Assembly (NCBI GenBank): GCA_045126595.1
Contig: JBGVOS010000079.1
Coordinates: 1 to 7,856 of the forward strand
Source of the DNA: UBA1189 sp045126595
GTDB taxonomy: Bacteria; Bacteroidota; Bacteroidia; Bacteroidales; Bacteroidaceae
Reading direction: 5' to 3'
Length of the DNA: 7,856 bases
In this document: positions 6,527 to 7,856 of the stretch, one piece after another
Numbering within the stretch: the first letter of the stretch is position 1
Layout of the letters: each line of letters opens with the position of its first letter
The notes under the pieces: generated by a model
Databases searched by the model: none
Told to the model about the DNA's origin: nothing
What the model saw: only the letters and a program-made list of their open reading frames with translations
Position numbers and translations under genes: made by a program

Positions 6527-6590
6527 TCCCTATAGGGACTAAATGAGTCAAATGAGGGGTGAAAGGGCAAAACCCTTATAAGGGGTGAAT
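6527..6590. repeat. Palindromes and 12-base direct repeats between divergent promoters
   Basis: The spacer between the leftward and rightward promoters holds two 12-base perfect palindromes, TCCCTATAGGGA (6527-6538) and CCCTTATAAGGG (6573-6584). It also has a direct repeat ATGAGGGGTGAA / ATAAGGGGTGAA (6552-6563 and 6578-6589; 11 of 12 identical, 26 bases apart), a small repeat AAATGAG (6541-6547 and 6550-6556), and an alternative stem AAGGG-CAAAA-CCCTT (6563-6577). The second direct-repeat copy ends 12 bases before the rightward -33 box, a position suited to an activator or repressor site. No binding protein is known; LytTR proteins do bind paired direct repeats, but usually at closer spacing. 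Confidence 0.55.
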
Positions 6591-6601
6591 TTCAACTGAT
6601 G

Positions 6602-6634
6602 TTTGCATAATGTCACGATAAAATCGTATCTTTG
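6602..6634 (+). promoter_or_regulatory. Consensus Bacteroidota promoter of the LytTR gene
   Basis: TTTG (6602-6605), 21 bases, then TATCTTTG (6627-6634) is a full match to the Bacteroidota TTTG-N19-21-TAnnTTTG promoter and the best in the window. Transcription would start at about 6640, leaving a leader of about 70 bases before the ATG at 6712. The leader has only a weak possible stem (GCATC near 6650 with GATGC near 6671) and an A-rich stretch just before the start, which is common for translation starts in this phylum. Confidence 0.8.
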
Positions 6635-6711
6635 CAGCACAAACACAGGCATCATCAGGCCTTGAAAAGCGATGCTGATACAACCATTACCTAAACTAAG
6701 AAATAAAAGAT

Positions 6712-7602
6712 ATGAATTTCAGAAAGAAAGCACCTCGTTTCCTTCTTGAGAGTCGCACCCTTGTTCGTTCTGTCATAGCCATAGTGCTCTTCTCCATCCT
6801 CTTCATGGCGATATATGGCCCTTATTCTTCTACATCATGGCTTACATTGGTGGCCGGAAAGCCGGCGGCTGTAGGACTATACGGTAATTTCCACATGGTG
6901 ATGGCTTCTGTGGCATTCTATCTCGTGGCTATCGCCTTTCTCATTTTGAGTAAAGTCGTTCTCTACCATATAGCCCGAAAGTATACCTTGACCAATGGGC
7001 ATTTAGGGCTTTGGGTGGTTGGCGAAGTACTGTTGGTATCGTTCATTTATACCGTTTTCACCGAGCTTTTTATCCTTTCCTCCCCCGAATTGTTCCTTTT
7101 CATTTGGATGCGTTCGGTGCTTGTCTTGTCCTTTATTATCATTGTCCCCTATATCATTTGCGTACAACAGGCAACCAACCGCCATCAGCAGCAATTGCTC
7201 GACCGCTTAGGTATGGACGTCATAAATGATAAGGTCGGGGATACTGATCCCAAGCTCATACATCTTGTAGACAGCACCGGCCGCCTCAAGATGAGTATCA
7301 ATATTGACAGTCTCTACTATGTGGAGTCACAAGACAATTATGTAAAGATATATTACGATTCTGACGGAAAGTTGTGCAACTATATGCTGCGCAGTACCAC
7401 CAAGGCCATTGAAGGCAGGTTTGGTGACTGGCTCATTCGCTGTCATCGCGGTTATCTGGTAAACAAGAACAAAATACGTATTTTCCGCAACGATCGCGAT
7501 GGCATGTATATACGTCTTATGCACGACAATATACGGCAGATTCCCGTATCGAAGTCATATGCTTCGAATATACAACGCATAATTGCACATGATGAAAAGT
7601 AG
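6712..7602 (+). CDS. Membrane-anchored LytTR-domain transcriptional regulator
   Basis: A 296-residue inner-membrane protein with a cytoplasmic DNA-binding tail. Four hydrophobic helices are seen at about 20-37, 60-84, 98-120 and 127-151. A short linker (152-185) follows, then a LytTR domain at about 188-292 with its usual landmarks IDSLYYVESQDNYVKIYY (198-215), RCHRGYLVNKNKIRIF (243-258) and IPVSKSYASNIQRI (277-290). LytTR domains bind paired direct repeats in DNA. There is no receiver domain with a phospho-accepting aspartate, so it is a one-component, membrane-linked type rather than a classical LytR/AlgR response regulator; the sensed signal is unknown. The ATG follows a consensus promoter, and the gene stands alone between the divergent fab cluster and the downstream guanylyltransferase. 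Its targets cannot be read, but the repeats in its own upstream region are candidates for autoregulation. Confidence 0.9.
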   Translation: MNFRKKAPRFLLESRTLVRSVIAIVLFSILFMAIYGPYSSTSWLTLVAGKPAAVGLYGNFHMVMASVAFYLVAIAFLILSKVVLYHIARKYTLTNGHLGLWVVGEVLLVSFIYTVFTELFILSSPELFLFIWMRSVLVLSFIIIVPYIICVQQATNRHQQQLLDRLGMDVINDKVGDTDPKLIHLVDSTGRLKMSINIDSLYYVESQDNYVKIYYDSDGKLCNYMLRSTTKAIEGRFGDWLIRCHRGYLVNKNKIRIFRNDRDGMYIRLMHDNIRQIPVSKSYASNIQRIIAHDEK

Positions 7603-7675
7603 CGGACGGTAAATTAACAAACCCTAAAAAACACGAAAAAGTGCAAGGCTGTGTCAGTATGTCGAATAAAAAAGC

Positions 7676-7683
7676 TATATTTG
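7676..7683 (+). promoter_or_regulatory. Candidate -7 box of the mannose-1-phosphate guanylyltransferase gene
   Basis: TATATTTG matches TAnnTTTG 52 bases before the ATG at 7736. The -33 element is poor (TGTC at 7652-7655 with a spacing of 20). Transcription would start at about 7690. A weak stem, ACACA-TATAT-TGTGT (7699-7713, extendable to 7697-7715 with one G-T pair), would lie in the leader. No intrinsic terminator for the preceding LytTR gene is visible in 7603-7675, so some read-through is possible. Confidence 0.55.
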
Positions 7684-7735
7684 CACTTAGATAGACATAC
7701 ACATATATTGTGTGTCGTTCATATAAATCTAAATC

Positions 7736-7856
7736 ATGAAGAAGAACCTGAATAATTATTGTGTCATCATGGCAGGCGGTATCGGAAGCCGTTTTTGGCC
7801 GCAAAGCCGCGTGAAGCGTCCCAAACAGTTTGTTGATTTCTTCGGTATGGGCAAGT
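7736..7856 (+). CDS. manC: Mannose-1-phosphate guanylyltransferase, N-terminal part (runs off window)
   Basis: Forty codons are visible, MKKNLNNYCVIMAGGIGSRF followed by WPQSRVKRPKQFVDFFGMGK. MAGGIGSRFWPQSRVKRPKQ is the nucleotide-binding signature of sugar-nucleotide pyrophosphorylases, and the WPxSRxxxPKQF form is typical of enzymes making GDP-mannose from GTP and mannose-1-phosphate in the cytoplasm. The ATG is the only one that leaves a normal short N-terminus before the signature. GDP-mannose feeds mannosylated glycans and, through GDP-mannose dehydratase and GDP-fucose synthase, the GDP-fucose needed by the GT10 enzyme at the other end of the window. Whether an isomerase domain is fused at the C-terminus cannot be seen. 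The manC symbol is by family only. Confidence 0.88.
   Translation, partial: MKKNLNNYCVIMAGGIGSRFWPQSRVKRPKQFVDFFGMGK

Noticed and set aside
7603..7675. Intrinsic terminator after the LytTR gene
   Set aside because: Only a three-base-pair stem (CAC-GAAAAA-GTG at about 7632-7643) and no T-tract are present.

Overview
The window looks like chromosomal DNA of a Bacteroidota bacterium, most likely from the Prevotella/Bacteroides group. The evidence is the promoter style (TAnnTTTG -7 boxes, in the best case with a TTTG -33 box 21 bases upstream), the absence of Shine-Dalgarno sequences before the starts, the protein styles (four-helix LytTR regulator, surface-glycan glycosyltransferases), and the roughly balanced base composition. 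No tRNA, rRNA, CRISPR array or insertion sequence was seen.

Layout. Positions 1-4291 (minus strand) hold a tightly packed glycan-assembly operon. In transcription order it has a GT2 glycosyltransferase (3317-4291), a LicD-family protein (2527-3324), a second GT2 (1571-2530), a third GT2 (540-1544) and the first 181 residues of a GT10 alpha-1,3-fucosyltransferase-like protein (1-543). Three of the four junctions overlap by 4-8 bases. A candidate promoter lies just upstream at about 4311-4341. Before it comes a 266-base spacer (4292-4557) carrying three 22-base imperfect tandem units, each centred on CTCCGCG; one of them forms a perfect 24-base palindrome.

Positions 4558-6440 (minus strand) are a fatty-acid synthesis cluster: fabF (beta-ketoacyl-ACP synthase II type) followed after 2 bases by a stand-alone fabZ-like dehydratase. 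Directly upstream of fabF is a 52-codon open frame in which the first residues of a FabH-type ketoacyl synthase III are joined in frame to a FabH C-terminus. The catalytic core is missing, so this is read as an internally deleted fabH relic that still has a promoter-like sequence. Positions 6441-6711 are a divergent control region with two short palindromes, a 12-base direct repeat and a full-consensus Bacteroidota promoter facing right.

Positions 6712-7602 (plus) encode a four-helix membrane protein with a C-terminal LytTR DNA-binding domain. After a 133-base gap with another -7 box comes the start of a mannose-1-phosphate guanylyltransferase gene (7736 to the window end).

Functional picture (inference). 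GDP-mannose made by the right-hand enzyme is the precursor of GDP-fucose, the donor that the left-hand GT10 enzyme would use, so the two ends may contribute to one fucosylated surface polysaccharide or LPS outer part. The Fab pair probably serves a specialised or accessory acyl chain, since Bacteroidota usually carry their main FabZ fused to LpxC. The most unusual item is the in-frame FabH deletion relic; the next are the palindromic 22-base repeats. I see no complete novel system in this window.
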